Shown: positions 29,376 to 39,296, numbered from the stretch's first letter. The stretch is DNA of 40,534 bases from an uncultured Bacteroidia bacterium (GCA_903834845.1 CAILKW010000726.1:1-40534); one strand, 5' to 3'. The notes: generated by a model from the sequence alone, not told the origin. Made by a program: numbers and translations.

Positions 29376-30107
29376 ATGAATAAAATAAATAAGAAAAGGA
29401 TCAGACTAATTTGGATGGTTTCTGTTTTGTCGGGTATCTGTTTTTTGGGATATGGGGGATATTCACAAAATAACCCGGCATCATTGGTAGGATTGAAAAA
29501 GACAGATCGTAATCCACCTGATTCAGTAAAGTATTTTATTGGAAGAAACGAAGTATTTAAAAATTTGCCAAATGATACAGACGAGGTGATAATGCTTGGG
29601 AATTCGCTGACGCATAACTTCGAATGGCATGAAATATTCAAAAATGTGAACATTAAAAACCGGGGCATCAATAGCGATATCACAAGAGGTATCCTACAAC
29701 GCTTAAATGAGGTTGTTGAAAGTAAACCTAAAAAAATATTTATCGAGATTGGGGTAAATGATTTATTACATGGACTTACAATTGATTCTGTATATGATAA
29801 TTATAAATTAATTATCCAGACGATTAAATTAAAAAGTCCAAAGACACGGATATACATACAAAGTGTTCTTCCTAATAACTGGAAAATTTATAACACAGAT
29901 AAGCCGGTAATCAATAGTGTCATCATTTTGAATGACAAGCTCAAAGATTATTGCCAAAACAATGGTCTGATCTATATTGATCTGTACTCAAAATTTCTTT
30001 TTGAGCAACGACTTAACCCTATTTATGACTGCGGTGATAAACTTCACTTGAGTGGAAAAGGGTATCTGTTATGGTGTAGCCTAATTAAAGAATATATCTA
30101 CGATTAG
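29376..30107 (+). CDS. SGNH/GDSL-family hydrolase
   Basis: VIMLGNSLTHNFEWHEIF, NIKNRGINSDITRGILQRL, IFIEIGVNDLLHG, DKLHLSGKGYLLW (D-x-x-H). Confidence 0.85.
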   Translation: MNKINKKRIRLIWMVSVLSGICFLGYGGYSQNNPASLVGLKKTDRNPPDSVKYFIGRNEVFKNLPNDTDEVIMLGNSLTHNFEWHEIFKNVNIKNRGINSDITRGILQRLNEVVESKPKKIFIEIGVNDLLHGLTIDSVYDNYKLIIQTIKLKSPKTRIYIQSVLPNNWKIYNTDKPVINSVIILNDKLKDYCQNNGLIYIDLYSKFLFEQRLNPIYDCGDKLHLSGKGYLLWCSLIKEYIYD

Positions 30108-30149
30108 CGCGCTAACTTTTATTCACACATCAAATTTAATTTATAGATT

Positions 30150-31151
30150 ATGCCATTAGTAATTGATAAAAATGAAGTCCTGGCTATTTATTCTGAAGCA
30201 GCTCAGCAGAAATGGGTCATTCCCTGTTTTTGTTCTGAAAACCTGACAACAACTGAAGCCATACTTGCAGCAGTAAACGAATATGGAAATAGTATTCAAA
30301 TTTCGAATTTGCCGGTTACCATTGCCATCACCAATCTTTATTCACATAGAAGCCAGAGTGTAAATTACACCCACACGCAAAACTGGGAAGTTGGATTAAG
30401 ATTATTTATTGAAGATCTGAAGGTGTTAACCACTGAATGCAGTCCTTTCAGGAATTTGCGTGTAATGCTCCACCTTGACCATATTCAACATGATACCGAT
30501 CGCGAGTTGTTGAGTTGGGATATGAAGCAATTTTCATCCATCATGTATGATGCATCTGGCTTAGGTCTGGATGAAAATATTAAACTAACCCGGCAGTTTG
30601 TTGAAAAACATGGGCATGAAATTGTAATAGAAGGAGCATGCGATGAAATTATTGATTTTGGAAGTGGAGGCAATGAATTAACTTCTCCTGAAAATGCAGA
30701 AAAATACCTGAATCAAACGGGTTGTGATTTTATTGTAGCTAATTTAGGTACTGAACATCGCGCCAATTCATCAGAATTGCACTATTACGGTGATTTGGCA
30801 AGGCAGATAAAATCAAGAATTGGAGAACGAATTGTACTTCATGGAGCGTCTTCTGTTGGATCCGATCAAATACGAAAACTCTTCGACGATGGCGTCTGCA
30901 AAGTAAACATCTGGACCATCCTTGAGCGTGACAGTACAAATAAACTCTTGGAGCAACTTGTTTCCAATGCATCAAAAGTAGTTGGCAGTTCATTTGTGAA
31001 AGAGATGCAATTTCAAGGGTTACTTGGCGACAGTATTGACTCGGAAAGCAATAAATCGATCGACTATTATACCACACTCTACCGGCAATCCATCATTTTT
31101 GAAGAAATGAAAAAGATTGTTACCAGTTACCTTTCCATCTGGTATTTATAA
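30150..31151 (+). CDS. Class II fructose-bisphosphate (ketose-bisphosphate) aldolase family protein, divergent
   Basis: WVIPCFCSENLTTTEAILAAV, VMLHLDHIQHD metal/catalytic motif, IVANLGTEHRA, IVLHGASSVGSDQIRKLFDDGVCKVNIWT. Confidence 0.83.
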   Translation: MPLVIDKNEVLAIYSEAAQQKWVIPCFCSENLTTTEAILAAVNEYGNSIQISNLPVTIAITNLYSHRSQSVNYTHTQNWEVGLRLFIEDLKVLTTECSPFRNLRVMLHLDHIQHDTDRELLSWDMKQFSSIMYDASGLGLDENIKLTRQFVEKHGHEIVIEGACDEIIDFGSGGNELTSPENAEKYLNQTGCDFIVANLGTEHRANSSELHYYGDLARQIKSRIGERIVLHGASSVGSDQIRKLFDDGVCKVNIWTILERDSTNKLLEQLVSNASKVVGSSFVKEMQFQGLLGDSIDSESNKSIDYYTTLYRQSIIFEEMKKIVTSYLSIWYL

Positions 31152-31196
31152 TTTACTGCGAAAGAAAATGACAATCTAACTAAGGCAATAATCAAC

Positions 31197-32705
31197 ATGA
31201 GTTATTTAGGTTTAGATATTGGTACAAGCGGCTGTAAGGCTGTTGTTTTTAACGAATACGGCGAAGAAATCGCTGCTGCTTTCAGAGAATATCCGTTAAT
31301 TACACCAAAGGAAGGTTGGGTAGAACTTGATTCGGAAGAGGTTTGTACCAGGTGTTTCGAGGTCATCAAAGAAGTTGCCTTAAAAACGACCGCAGATCCT
31401 GTTCAGGCTATGGGAATTTCTTCACAGGGTGAAGCGTTTACTCCTGTCGATAAAAATGATACGATACTGGGGAACGGGATGGTCTCTTCAGATACCAGGG
31501 CATCGAAGATTGTGGGTGAGTTCTGTGCTGAATTTGGCGCTGAAAAATTGTATTCCATCACCGGTCACACGGCTTATCCCATGTTTTCGCTGTTCAAGCT
31601 GATTTGGATCAAACAAAATAAGCCTGAACTATGGAAAATAACCGCAAAATTCCTGTGTTTTGAAGATTTAATGCATCTGAAACTTGGTCTTGATCCGGCG
31701 ATTGGATATCCTTTGGCCGGAAGAACGATGATGTTCAATGTCATTGATCATCAATGGGACAAAGAAATCCTGGCATCGGTTGGATTGGAGCCCGGTCAGC
31801 TGGCCAGACCTTTACCATCAGGATCAATCGTGGGAACTATTTCGGCAAAAATTGCGTCTCAGCTTGGTTTGCCTGATCAGGTAGTTGTCGTTGCAGGAGG
31901 TCACGATCAGTCTTGTGGCGCACTGGGTGCCGGAATTGTTTCGAAAGGAATGGCAATGTATGCCACCGGTACCGTTGAATGCATTACACCAGCATTTGAA
32001 AAGCCTGTTTTTGGAGATAATCTTTTCAGAAACAATTACTGTACCTATGATTTTGCTATTCCGGGTATGTACACAACTGTTGCTTACAGTTTGACCGGCG
32101 GAAATATTCTAAAGTGGTACAGGGACGAGTTCGCATTTCAGGAAAAGGAAGTTGCAAAGCAAAGCGGACGAAATATTTATGAAGTCATCCTAGATTCGTT
32201 GCCTGAGAAGCCGTCAAAATTATTGGTGTTGCCGTATTTTACCCCTACCGGAACACCTTATTTCGACAGTTCAATAACAGGTGCGATTATTGGGTTGAGG
32301 TTTAATACTTCACGGGAAGAAATATTGCGGGCCTTATTGGAAGGTGTTGCGTTTGAAATGCGCCTGAATTTATCGATTCTCGAAAAATCGGGAATTGTGA
32401 TTGATGAATTACGGGCAATCGGTGGCGGAGGTAAAAGTAAAGTATGGACACAATTAAAAGCCAATGTGTTGAATAAGCCAATTACAACCGTTGCAGTAAC
32501 CGAGGCAGGCTGTTTCGGTGTGGCAATACTTGCTAAATCTGCTGTTACCGGCATTACGATTGACACAATTGTATCGGAATGGGTAAAAACTTCCCAAACG
32601 ATTTTTCCTCAGGAAGAATTTGCTGAATACTACGAAAAGCAATTCCAGACGTACCTGAAATTATATCCGGCATTAAAATCAATAAAATACAAGGATGAAC
32701 AGTAA
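31197..32705 (+). CDS. FGGY-family carbohydrate kinase (xylulokinase-like)
   Basis: MSYLGLDIGTSGCKAVVFNEYGEEI; AMGISSQGEAFTPVD; VVVAGGHDQSCGALGAG; RALLEGVAFEMR...ELRAIGGGGKSKVWTQLKANVLNKPI. Confidence 0.92.
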   Translation: MSYLGLDIGTSGCKAVVFNEYGEEIAAAFREYPLITPKEGWVELDSEEVCTRCFEVIKEVALKTTADPVQAMGISSQGEAFTPVDKNDTILGNGMVSSDTRASKIVGEFCAEFGAEKLYSITGHTAYPMFSLFKLIWIKQNKPELWKITAKFLCFEDLMHLKLGLDPAIGYPLAGRTMMFNVIDHQWDKEILASVGLEPGQLARPLPSGSIVGTISAKIASQLGLPDQVVVVAGGHDQSCGALGAGIVSKGMAMYATGTVECITPAFEKPVFGDNLFRNNYCTYDFAIPGMYTTVAYSLTGGNILKWYRDEFAFQEKEVAKQSGRNIYEVILDSLPEKPSKLLVLPYFTPTGTPYFDSSITGAIIGLRFNTSREEILRALLEGVAFEMRLNLSILEKSGIVIDELRAIGGGGKSKVWTQLKANVLNKPITTVAVTEAGCFGVAILAKSAVTGITIDTIVSEWVKTSQTIFPQEEFAEYYEKQFQTYLKLYPALKSIKYKDEQ

Positions 32706-33921
32706 AAAAACGAACAAACTGGTTTTATTTGGAGCCGGAAAAATCGGAAGATCGTTTATCGGTCAATTATTCAGTTGCGGGGGTTACGAGGTTGTTTTTA
32801 TTGACATTAATGAACAAATGATCAATGAATTAAACAGGCGCACCAACTATAACGTAATTATCAGGGGTGAAAAGGAAGAACACATAAATGTCAGGAATGT
32901 CCGTGGTGTTAATGCACGGGATGAACAAACAGTGGTAGATGAGATTGCAAGTGCTGAAATCCTGGCAGTTTCAATTGGACAAAACGGATTACCGGGAATA
33001 ATACCACTCCTTGCGAAAGGTTTGTTAAAACGATATTCCGAAGACCCCAAACAGGCATTGGACATTATCATTGCTGAAAACCTTCGCAATGCCGCTGATT
33101 ATTTCCGGAGTGAATTAATCAAACTTTTACCAGAGAATTACCCCTTTGAGCAATTGGTCGGATTAATTGAAACCAGCATTGGCAAAATGGTTCCGATCAT
33201 GTCGAATAAGGATGTTGAAGAGGATGTTTTACAAGTATTTGCGGAGTCATATAATATCCTGATACTGGACAAAAAGGCATTTAGAAATCCTATACCGCAA
33301 ATTGCAGGGTTGTCACCTAAAGAAAACATAAAGGCATGGGTTGACCGTAAGTTGTTCATTCATAATCTGGGACATGCCACCGCTGCATATTTGGGATATA
33401 TCTGCAACCCAAATTTTAAATATCTGTATGAAGCCCTTGAAGTACCTGAAATATTCATTGCGGTACGCGAAACCATGTTGCAGGCAGCAACCATTTTGCA
33501 TAAGAAATATCCTGCTGATTTTACCCTGGAAGCATTGACTGATCACGTAGATGACCTTCTCTTTCGTTTCAAGAATAGATCATTGGGTGACACCATTTTT
33601 AGGGTTGGTTGTGATCTGACCCGTAAACTTGGATCTAAGGATCGACTTGCCGGAGCAATACATTTGGCGCTGGAAGTAAAACTCCCATACGACAGGATTC
33701 TCTTTAGTTTAATTTGTGGATGCTATTTTCGGGCAACTGACGAAAACGGGCAAATGTTACCGGGAGATATTGAGTTTGCCAGGATATTGAATCTGGGATT
33801 GACTGAGGTACTGACAAACATCTGTTGGATCGACGAAATTAAGGATAACCTTTTGAAGGTTATTAAAAGGTATGAAGGTGAAATGTTTAGCACACAAAAA
33901 TTGTTATCTGAAGTAGTTTAA
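32695..33921 (+). CDS. Mannitol-1-phosphate 5-dehydrogenase-like polyol/uronate dehydrogenase
   Basis: LVLFGAGKIGRSFIGQLFSCGGYEVVFIDINEQMINELNRRTNYNV; IIAENLRNAADYFR; LIETSIGKMVPIM; KLFIHNLGHATAAYLGY. Start overlaps the FGGY stop (ATGAACAGTAA), suggesting translational coupling. Confidence 0.85.
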   Translation: MNSKKTNKLVLFGAGKIGRSFIGQLFSCGGYEVVFIDINEQMINELNRRTNYNVIIRGEKEEHINVRNVRGVNARDEQTVVDEIASAEILAVSIGQNGLPGIIPLLAKGLLKRYSEDPKQALDIIIAENLRNAADYFRSELIKLLPENYPFEQLVGLIETSIGKMVPIMSNKDVEEDVLQVFAESYNILILDKKAFRNPIPQIAGLSPKENIKAWVDRKLFIHNLGHATAAYLGYICNPNFKYLYEALEVPEIFIAVRETMLQAATILHKKYPADFTLEALTDHVDDLLFRFKNRSLGDTIFRVGCDLTRKLGSKDRLAGAIHLALEVKLPYDRILFSLICGCYFRATDENGQMLPGDIEFARILNLGLTEVLTNICWIDEIKDNLLKVIKRYEGEMFSTQKLLSEVV

Positions 33922-33943
33922 TAATATCTAAAATCGATAAAAG

Positions 33944-36178
33944 ATGAGATCATTAATTTGCTTAATACTAAGCATTGTCTTGCTGTTTTTAGTTACAGGT
34001 ACAACAAACGGACAGTATGGAATTGGTAAAAAATTGCAATCTGCAAAAGCAGGTTTTGTGTCACTCGACGGGCAGGTTTTGCCCAAGGGAAACCTGGTTG
34101 AAGCTGATGGCGCCATCCATCAGTTCAATTCACCTGTGTTGCGACTGGTACGTACAAAGTCAAAATCCCCCAAAGGTGCTGTTTTGTTGCTTCCGGGAGG
34201 TGGATACGAACTCATCAATGCGAAAAACGAGGGTGAAAACGTATCCCGGTTCCTGAATGCGGAGGGTTTTGATGTTGCTATCCTTGAATATCATGTTGGC
34301 ACCGGTTCCGGGATTCGCAACCTGGCCTTGGCTGATGCCCTGAAAGCGTTCCGGCTTCTTAAAACAAGTCAGAAGACACTTGGGTTTCATGGTGATCGTC
34401 TGGCAATCATGGGTCTTTCTTCCGGTGGTCATCTTGCTGCACGAACAGTCCAAAAACTCGGAGAAAAGGAACAACCCGATGACCTGATCCTTATTAGTCC
34501 AACCAATCTGGATGAAACTACAACCGGAACGGTGTTCCCTGCCGTAATGCCTCCGGTTCTGCCAACTGCACGGCTTTTCACGTCATTTTCTGCCAACGAC
34601 AATAGTCCGTGGATTAAAAGTTGTGAACAATACACCAAAATTTGGAAGGGTTACGATGGTTTGGCATCTTTCCATTTATTGCCTGATAGTGCCGGTGTTT
34701 CGTATAGCGATACCGATCCAGTTGATAGCAAACTTAAACTGGCAGGCCTGCTTAAAACATTTCTTGAAGAGAAGCCCGAAATTTCAGTTTCATCACAAAA
34801 TCCTGCGGTGGTGCCTGTTGCCGGATATGCAACAAAACGACATGCCGAAAAATTAGCTCTTGTTGCCAAAGAAAAGTTTGACCTGATCATGATCGGGAAT
34901 TCAATCACCAATAATTTCGACAAACCTGAATATCAACTTGTGTGGAACCAGTTTTTTACACCGCGAAAAGCATTGAACCTTGGATACTCTGGATATCGCA
35001 CCGAAAACATTATCTGGAACATTCAAAACGGGGAACTTGATGGGCAATCGCCCAAAGTGATTGTTTTGGAAATAGGTACTAATAACATTGACGAAAAAAA
35101 TTACCCGACACGCCATACAGCCGGTCAGCTTGCCGGAGGCATCGGAGCCATTGTAAAGTTGTTGTGCGAAAAGTGTCCTGATGCCAAAATTATCGTGCTG
35201 CGGTGTTTCCCGGGGTGCTACGGTGGTCCGAATCCCACTTCCCATCGTGTAATTCTCGAACGCGCTTCCGGTCTGGTTTCCAGACTTGCTGACGGAAAAC
35301 ATATTTTCTATTGCGATGTGAACCATGTGTTCCTCAATCTGGATGGATCGATCAACCGTGATATGATGCCCGACTGGCTGCACCCAAGTCCTGCCGGGGC
35401 AAAAGCCTGGGCGCAGGCCATGGAACCTTTGCTTTCAGAGCTGATGGGCGACAAATCCCTGGATACGGTAATTCCGTCTAATTCAGCTATTGTTCCGGCA
35501 TCGAAACTGGAGAATGATTCTTATAATTGGTGGGATCGCCATGCTGAAGTCTTACGCATCAAAGATTCGATCAACCCTGAAATTGTTTTGATTGGTAACT
35601 CTATCACCCATTTCTGGGGAGGAGAGCCACGGTTGAAATATGCAGACGGAAGACCCCGGATCCCGAATTGTCCAAATACTTGGGCTTCACTGTTTGACAA
35701 CTACCGCGTGCTGAACCTCGGCTTCGGTTGGGACCGTACGCAAAACGTGCTTTGGCGCCTCGACCACGGAGAACTTGACGGGCTTCACCCACGAACGGTC
35801 ATCATCCATATCGGCACCAACAATACCAGCCAAACCCAAAATGCACGGATGAACACTGCCACAGAAATCGTCGAAGGAATAAAAGCCATTTGTCAAAGGG
35901 GCCGATCCAAAGTTCCCGGGGCAAAAATCATTTTGATGGCGATAATGCCACGAGAGCAAAGCCCAACCCATCCGCGCCGGATACTGATCAACGAGATTAA
36001 CCAGAAACTGGAACTGTTTGCAAAAGAAAACAACATCACGTTAGTGGACATCGGGTCGAAAATGCTTGCTCAGGATGGCACACTTCCCAAAGACATCGCC
36101 AACGATTTCTGTCATCCAACAGAAAAAGGCTATCAGATTTGGGCTGATGGCATTCGTTCACTTATTTCTGAACCCTGA
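33944..36178 (+). CDS. Three-domain secreted esterase: alpha/beta hydrolase + two SGNH/GDSL domains
   Basis: Signal peptide; LLLPGGGYE and MGLSSGGHLA (GxSxG); SGNH-1 MIGNSITNNF...LNLGYSGYRTENI...EIGTNN...DWLHPSPAG; SGNH-2 LIGNSITHFWGG...LNLGFGWDRTQNV...HIGTNN...DFCHPTEKG. Confidence 0.88.
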   Translation: MRSLICLILSIVLLFLVTGTTNGQYGIGKKLQSAKAGFVSLDGQVLPKGNLVEADGAIHQFNSPVLRLVRTKSKSPKGAVLLLPGGGYELINAKNEGENVSRFLNAEGFDVAILEYHVGTGSGIRNLALADALKAFRLLKTSQKTLGFHGDRLAIMGLSSGGHLAARTVQKLGEKEQPDDLILISPTNLDETTTGTVFPAVMPPVLPTARLFTSFSANDNSPWIKSCEQYTKIWKGYDGLASFHLLPDSAGVSYSDTDPVDSKLKLAGLLKTFLEEKPEISVSSQNPAVVPVAGYATKRHAEKLALVAKEKFDLIMIGNSITNNFDKPEYQLVWNQFFTPRKALNLGYSGYRTENIIWNIQNGELDGQSPKVIVLEIGTNNIDEKNYPTRHTAGQLAGGIGAIVKLLCEKCPDAKIIVLRCFPGCYGGPNPTSHRVILERASGLVSRLADGKHIFYCDVNHVFLNLDGSINRDMMPDWLHPSPAGAKAWAQAMEPLLSELMGDKSLDTVIPSNSAIVPASKLENDSYNWWDRHAEVLRIKDSINPEIVLIGNSITHFWGGEPRLKYADGRPRIPNCPNTWASLFDNYRVLNLGFGWDRTQNVLWRLDHGELDGLHPRTVIIHIGTNNTSQTQNARMNTATEIVEGIKAICQRGRSKVPGAKIILMAIMPREQSPTHPRRILINEINQKLELFAKENNITLVDIGSKMLAQDGTLPKDIANDFCHPTEKGYQIWADGIRSLISEP

Positions 36179-36264
36179 CAGAACCAAAAATTCAATATCA
36201 ATACGATATCGACAGTATTAAGTTACTGAAATCCAATAGTGGAAAAGATTTACAATATTAAGAA

Positions 36265-38933
36265 ATGAAAAAAATATTATTCTGTCTTATTCTTGGGTCG
36301 TCCTTAATTAATGCGATTGCTGGCCAAAGTAATGTTGCATTTTATGTATCCCCGCAAGGGAAGGATACAAATCCCGGCACTTTAGACAAGCCCTTTGCAA
36401 CGATTGAAAAGGCGCGTGATATTGTTCGGGCAGAGCTAAAGTCAAATAAAAATGAACCAATCACGGTTTTTTTACGCCAAGGTACTTATAATCTCAAAAG
36501 GAGCTTCGAACTGAATGATCTTGATTCGGGGAGTGAAAACTCGCCTGTTGTTTACAGCGCATATCCCAATGAAGAAGTTCGTTTCACTGGCGGAATTTCA
36601 ATTCCGGTTGAAAAGGCAAAAAAAGTTACCGATAAAGCAATTCTGTCAAAGCTGGTTGTGGCTGCGAGGGATAAAATTCTTCAGGTAAACTTAAAGTCAT
36701 TGGGAATCAGCAACTATGGAGTCCTTCACCCCAGAGGATTTGGCCGCCCTTATCAACCGGCATCAATGGAACTTTTTTGTAACCGCGAGGGAATGCAACT
36801 TTCCCGCTGGCCGAATGATAGTTTAGTCCGAATTGGTACAGTTCTCGATCCTGGTTCTGTACCCAGGAATGGCGATTATTCACATCGTGGAGGCAGGTTT
36901 ACTTATGATGTCCGGCGGCCTGCCCGATGGACGAAAGCCAAAGATATCTGGATTTCAGGTTTTTTCAACACGGGTTATGCTGATGATGCCGTAAGGATTG
37001 CAAATTTGGATTTGAACAACAAAACAATTACCACCGAACAGGAGACCATGTACGGTTTTGCTGGGAGCAAAGAATTCCAGAGTTGGTACGCTTTTAATCT
37101 TCTGGAAGAAATTGACCGGACCGGTGAATATTTTATCGACAGGGTGCGTGGTATCCTTTACTTTTTCCCTCCAGCAGAAAACTTGCAGACTATTGAATTA
37201 TCGGTTTTGGAAGGACCCCCGGTCGTTATTGAAAATGGTTTGCACATTCATTTCCGGAATATCACCTTCGAATGTTCCAGGGGAATGGGAATGTATATTG
37301 AAGGTGGCAAGGCTGATTTTGTTGAAAACTGTGTTTTTCGGAATCTTGGTTTGGTAGCGGTTTGTATTGGGAAAGGGATTCTTCCGTTTAAGGATTTACA
37401 GCATTCAGGAACAGGAACACCCACATCGCGCCTTTTGGGAAACATCAGCGCCCATAGCTATGACCATACTACTTTCAACCGTGAAGCCGGTACAGACCAT
37501 GTCATTTCAGGTTGTCATATTTACAATACAGGTTCCGGGGGAATCAGCCTCAGTGTCGGCAACAGACTGACTCTTGAAAAAGGGAACAACAGGGTTGAGA
37601 ATTGCCGGATTGAAACCGATAACGCCAAACTGCGCGAAATATTTTACAGTTCGCTCTACTTTACCAAAATGTACCCCATGCTATGGATGGATGTTGACGG
37701 ACAATACCGGGGTGGCCGATCAAAAAGTACATACAGCAAAAGGGTATAACTATTACGGTGGTCACATGGGATTTTGGGATGTTTACCGGGCAGCCTATCC
37801 ACTCCTGATGATCACCAATCCTGATGTGGTAAATGACGTTGTAAAAACAAGTCTGGCATTTTATAAGGACTGTGGGCAACTTCCGGTTTTACCCGTTTTT
37901 GGTGTTGAAACATACCAGATGACTGGCTTGCATGTGATGCAGTTTATTGCCGATTGTTATTCCAAAGGAATTCGCAATTATGATGCCGAAGCCGTATATG
38001 CTGCCATGAAAAACACCATGTTGCGAGACACCACCGGCTTTTCGATGCGCTATTTCACCGGATTGAAAAACTACAAAAAGTATGGTTACGTGCCGGCCGA
38101 TCTCGAAATGGAAGCTACCGCACGCACCCTTGACTATGCCTATAACGACTGGGGCATAGCCCAAATTTCCAGGATGTTAGGCAAAACCGACGATTACCAA
38201 TATTTTATTAAAAGAGCCGAATCATACAAAAAATGTGTTTGACCCGTCAACCGGTTTTATGCGCGGAAGATTAGCCGATGGAAGTTGGCGCACTCCTTTC
38301 GACCCTTATTCTTCAGGACATCGCAGGGATGATTTTTGCGAAGGAAATGCCTGGCAATGGTCATTTTCAGTGGCTCATGATGTAAGAGGACTGGCAAAAC
38401 TATACGGCGGAAACAACAAATTTTGCGATAAGCTTGACAGCCTGTTCAAGGCATCGTCCAAAATTGCAGGCAAAAATGCATCAGGCGATATATCTGGCTT
38501 GATTGGGCAGTACGCGCATGGAAATGAATCAGGTCATCATATCGTTTATATGTACAACGAATTGGGTGAACCAAAAAAACGCAACGTTATGTGAATCAAA
38601 TATTGACAACACTCTATGATTCCACTCCTGATGGAATTTGTGGCAATGAAGACACAGGGCAGATGAGTGCCTGGTATATTTTTAGTTCATTGGGGTTTTA
38701 CCCGATGAACCCAGTTTCAGGTAAGTACCAGATGGGGGCACCACTTTTTGATAAGGCTAAATTCAATTACCTTCAGGAAGGGTTTTTCAATAAAAGCAAA
38801 CAACTTGTCGGAATCCAATATCTATGTGAAAAAAGTTACTCTGAACGGTCAGAAATTAGACCGTACTTATATCCCATTTAAAGAACTATTAAATGGAGGT
38901 GAGCTTGTGTTTGATATGACTGGTAAAGACTAA
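36265..38933 (+). pseudogene. Chimeric pseudogene: beta-helix (GH141-like) N-terminal part fused to GH92 C-terminal remnant, with several frameshifts
   Basis: ORF 36265-37749 starts as a beta-helix protein (VAFYVSPQGKDTNPGTLDKPFATIEKARDIV) but ends in GH92 sequence (ETDNAKLREIFYSSLYFTKMYPMLWMDVDGQYRG). GH92 homology continues in other frames in ORFs 37574-38242, 38235-38594, 38591-38881 and 38748-38933. Confidence 0.9.
37600..38933 (+). pseudogene. GH92 remnant (about the C-terminal 60%), split over three frames
   Basis: Segments align in order to the intact GH92 at 26245-28569: GFWDVYRAAYPLLMITNPDV, DYQYFIKRAESYK/VFDPSTGFMRGRLADGSWRTPFDPYSS, GICGNEDTGQMSAWYIFSSLGFYP, NIYVKKVTLNGQ. Confidence 0.9.
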
Positions 38934-38945
38934 AAAACAAAAATC

Positions 38946-39050
38946 ATGATATTCCTTAAATCCATATCAGGCTTTCGGGGTGCCTTAGGCAGCTCTTTTG
39001 GTGAAGGATTGAGTCCTCTGGATGATTCAAGCTGTTTAGATGTCCTTTAA
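38946..39050 (+). pseudogene. 5' stub resembling a phosphoglucomutase/phosphoglucosamine mutase-type gene
   Basis: ATG at 38946: MIFLKSISGFRGALGSSFGEGLSPLDDSSCLDVL*. The KSISGxRGxxGxxxGEGLSPLD pattern is typical of the N-terminus of Bacteroidetes phosphohexomutases. Confidence 0.5.
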
Positions 39051-39296
39051 AAGTGTTCCAAAGTATAAAATCCCGGACAGAGAATTAGGACTGCTTTACC
39101 CCTTCATGAAGATAGTCATACACTATACTGTTTGGCTTATGCCTGTCCCTACATTGAGAGGAAAGGCGACTGTCCACTCAAGGCTATTGTACAATTGCCT
39201 TTTAAACAAAAGGTATTATCGATCAATGGCTTGAGCAAAGAAGAAAAAGAAATTATTTTGGAGCATCACAAAGCATGTTCAATAAAAAGAGAATAG
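39040..39296 (+). pseudogene. Small Cys-containing protein of unknown function, split by one frameshift
   Basis: Frame of 39040: MSFKSVPKYKIPDRELGLLYPF; then frame of 39105: HEDSHTLYCLAYACPYIERKGDCPLKAIVQLPFKQKVLSINGLSKEEKEIILEHHKACSIKRE* to 39296. A 1-nt deletion in 'taccccttcat' would explain the change. Confidence 0.5.

Noticed and set aside
34901-35383. 160-aa - strand ORF inside the triple esterase
   Set aside because: Antisense to the first SGNH domain, which has all catalytic blocks; no independent evidence.
1-38933. Local PUL regulator (HTCS, ECF sigma/anti-sigma, SusR-like)
   Set aside because: None of the + strand genes shows such domains; a regulator may lie upstream of the window.
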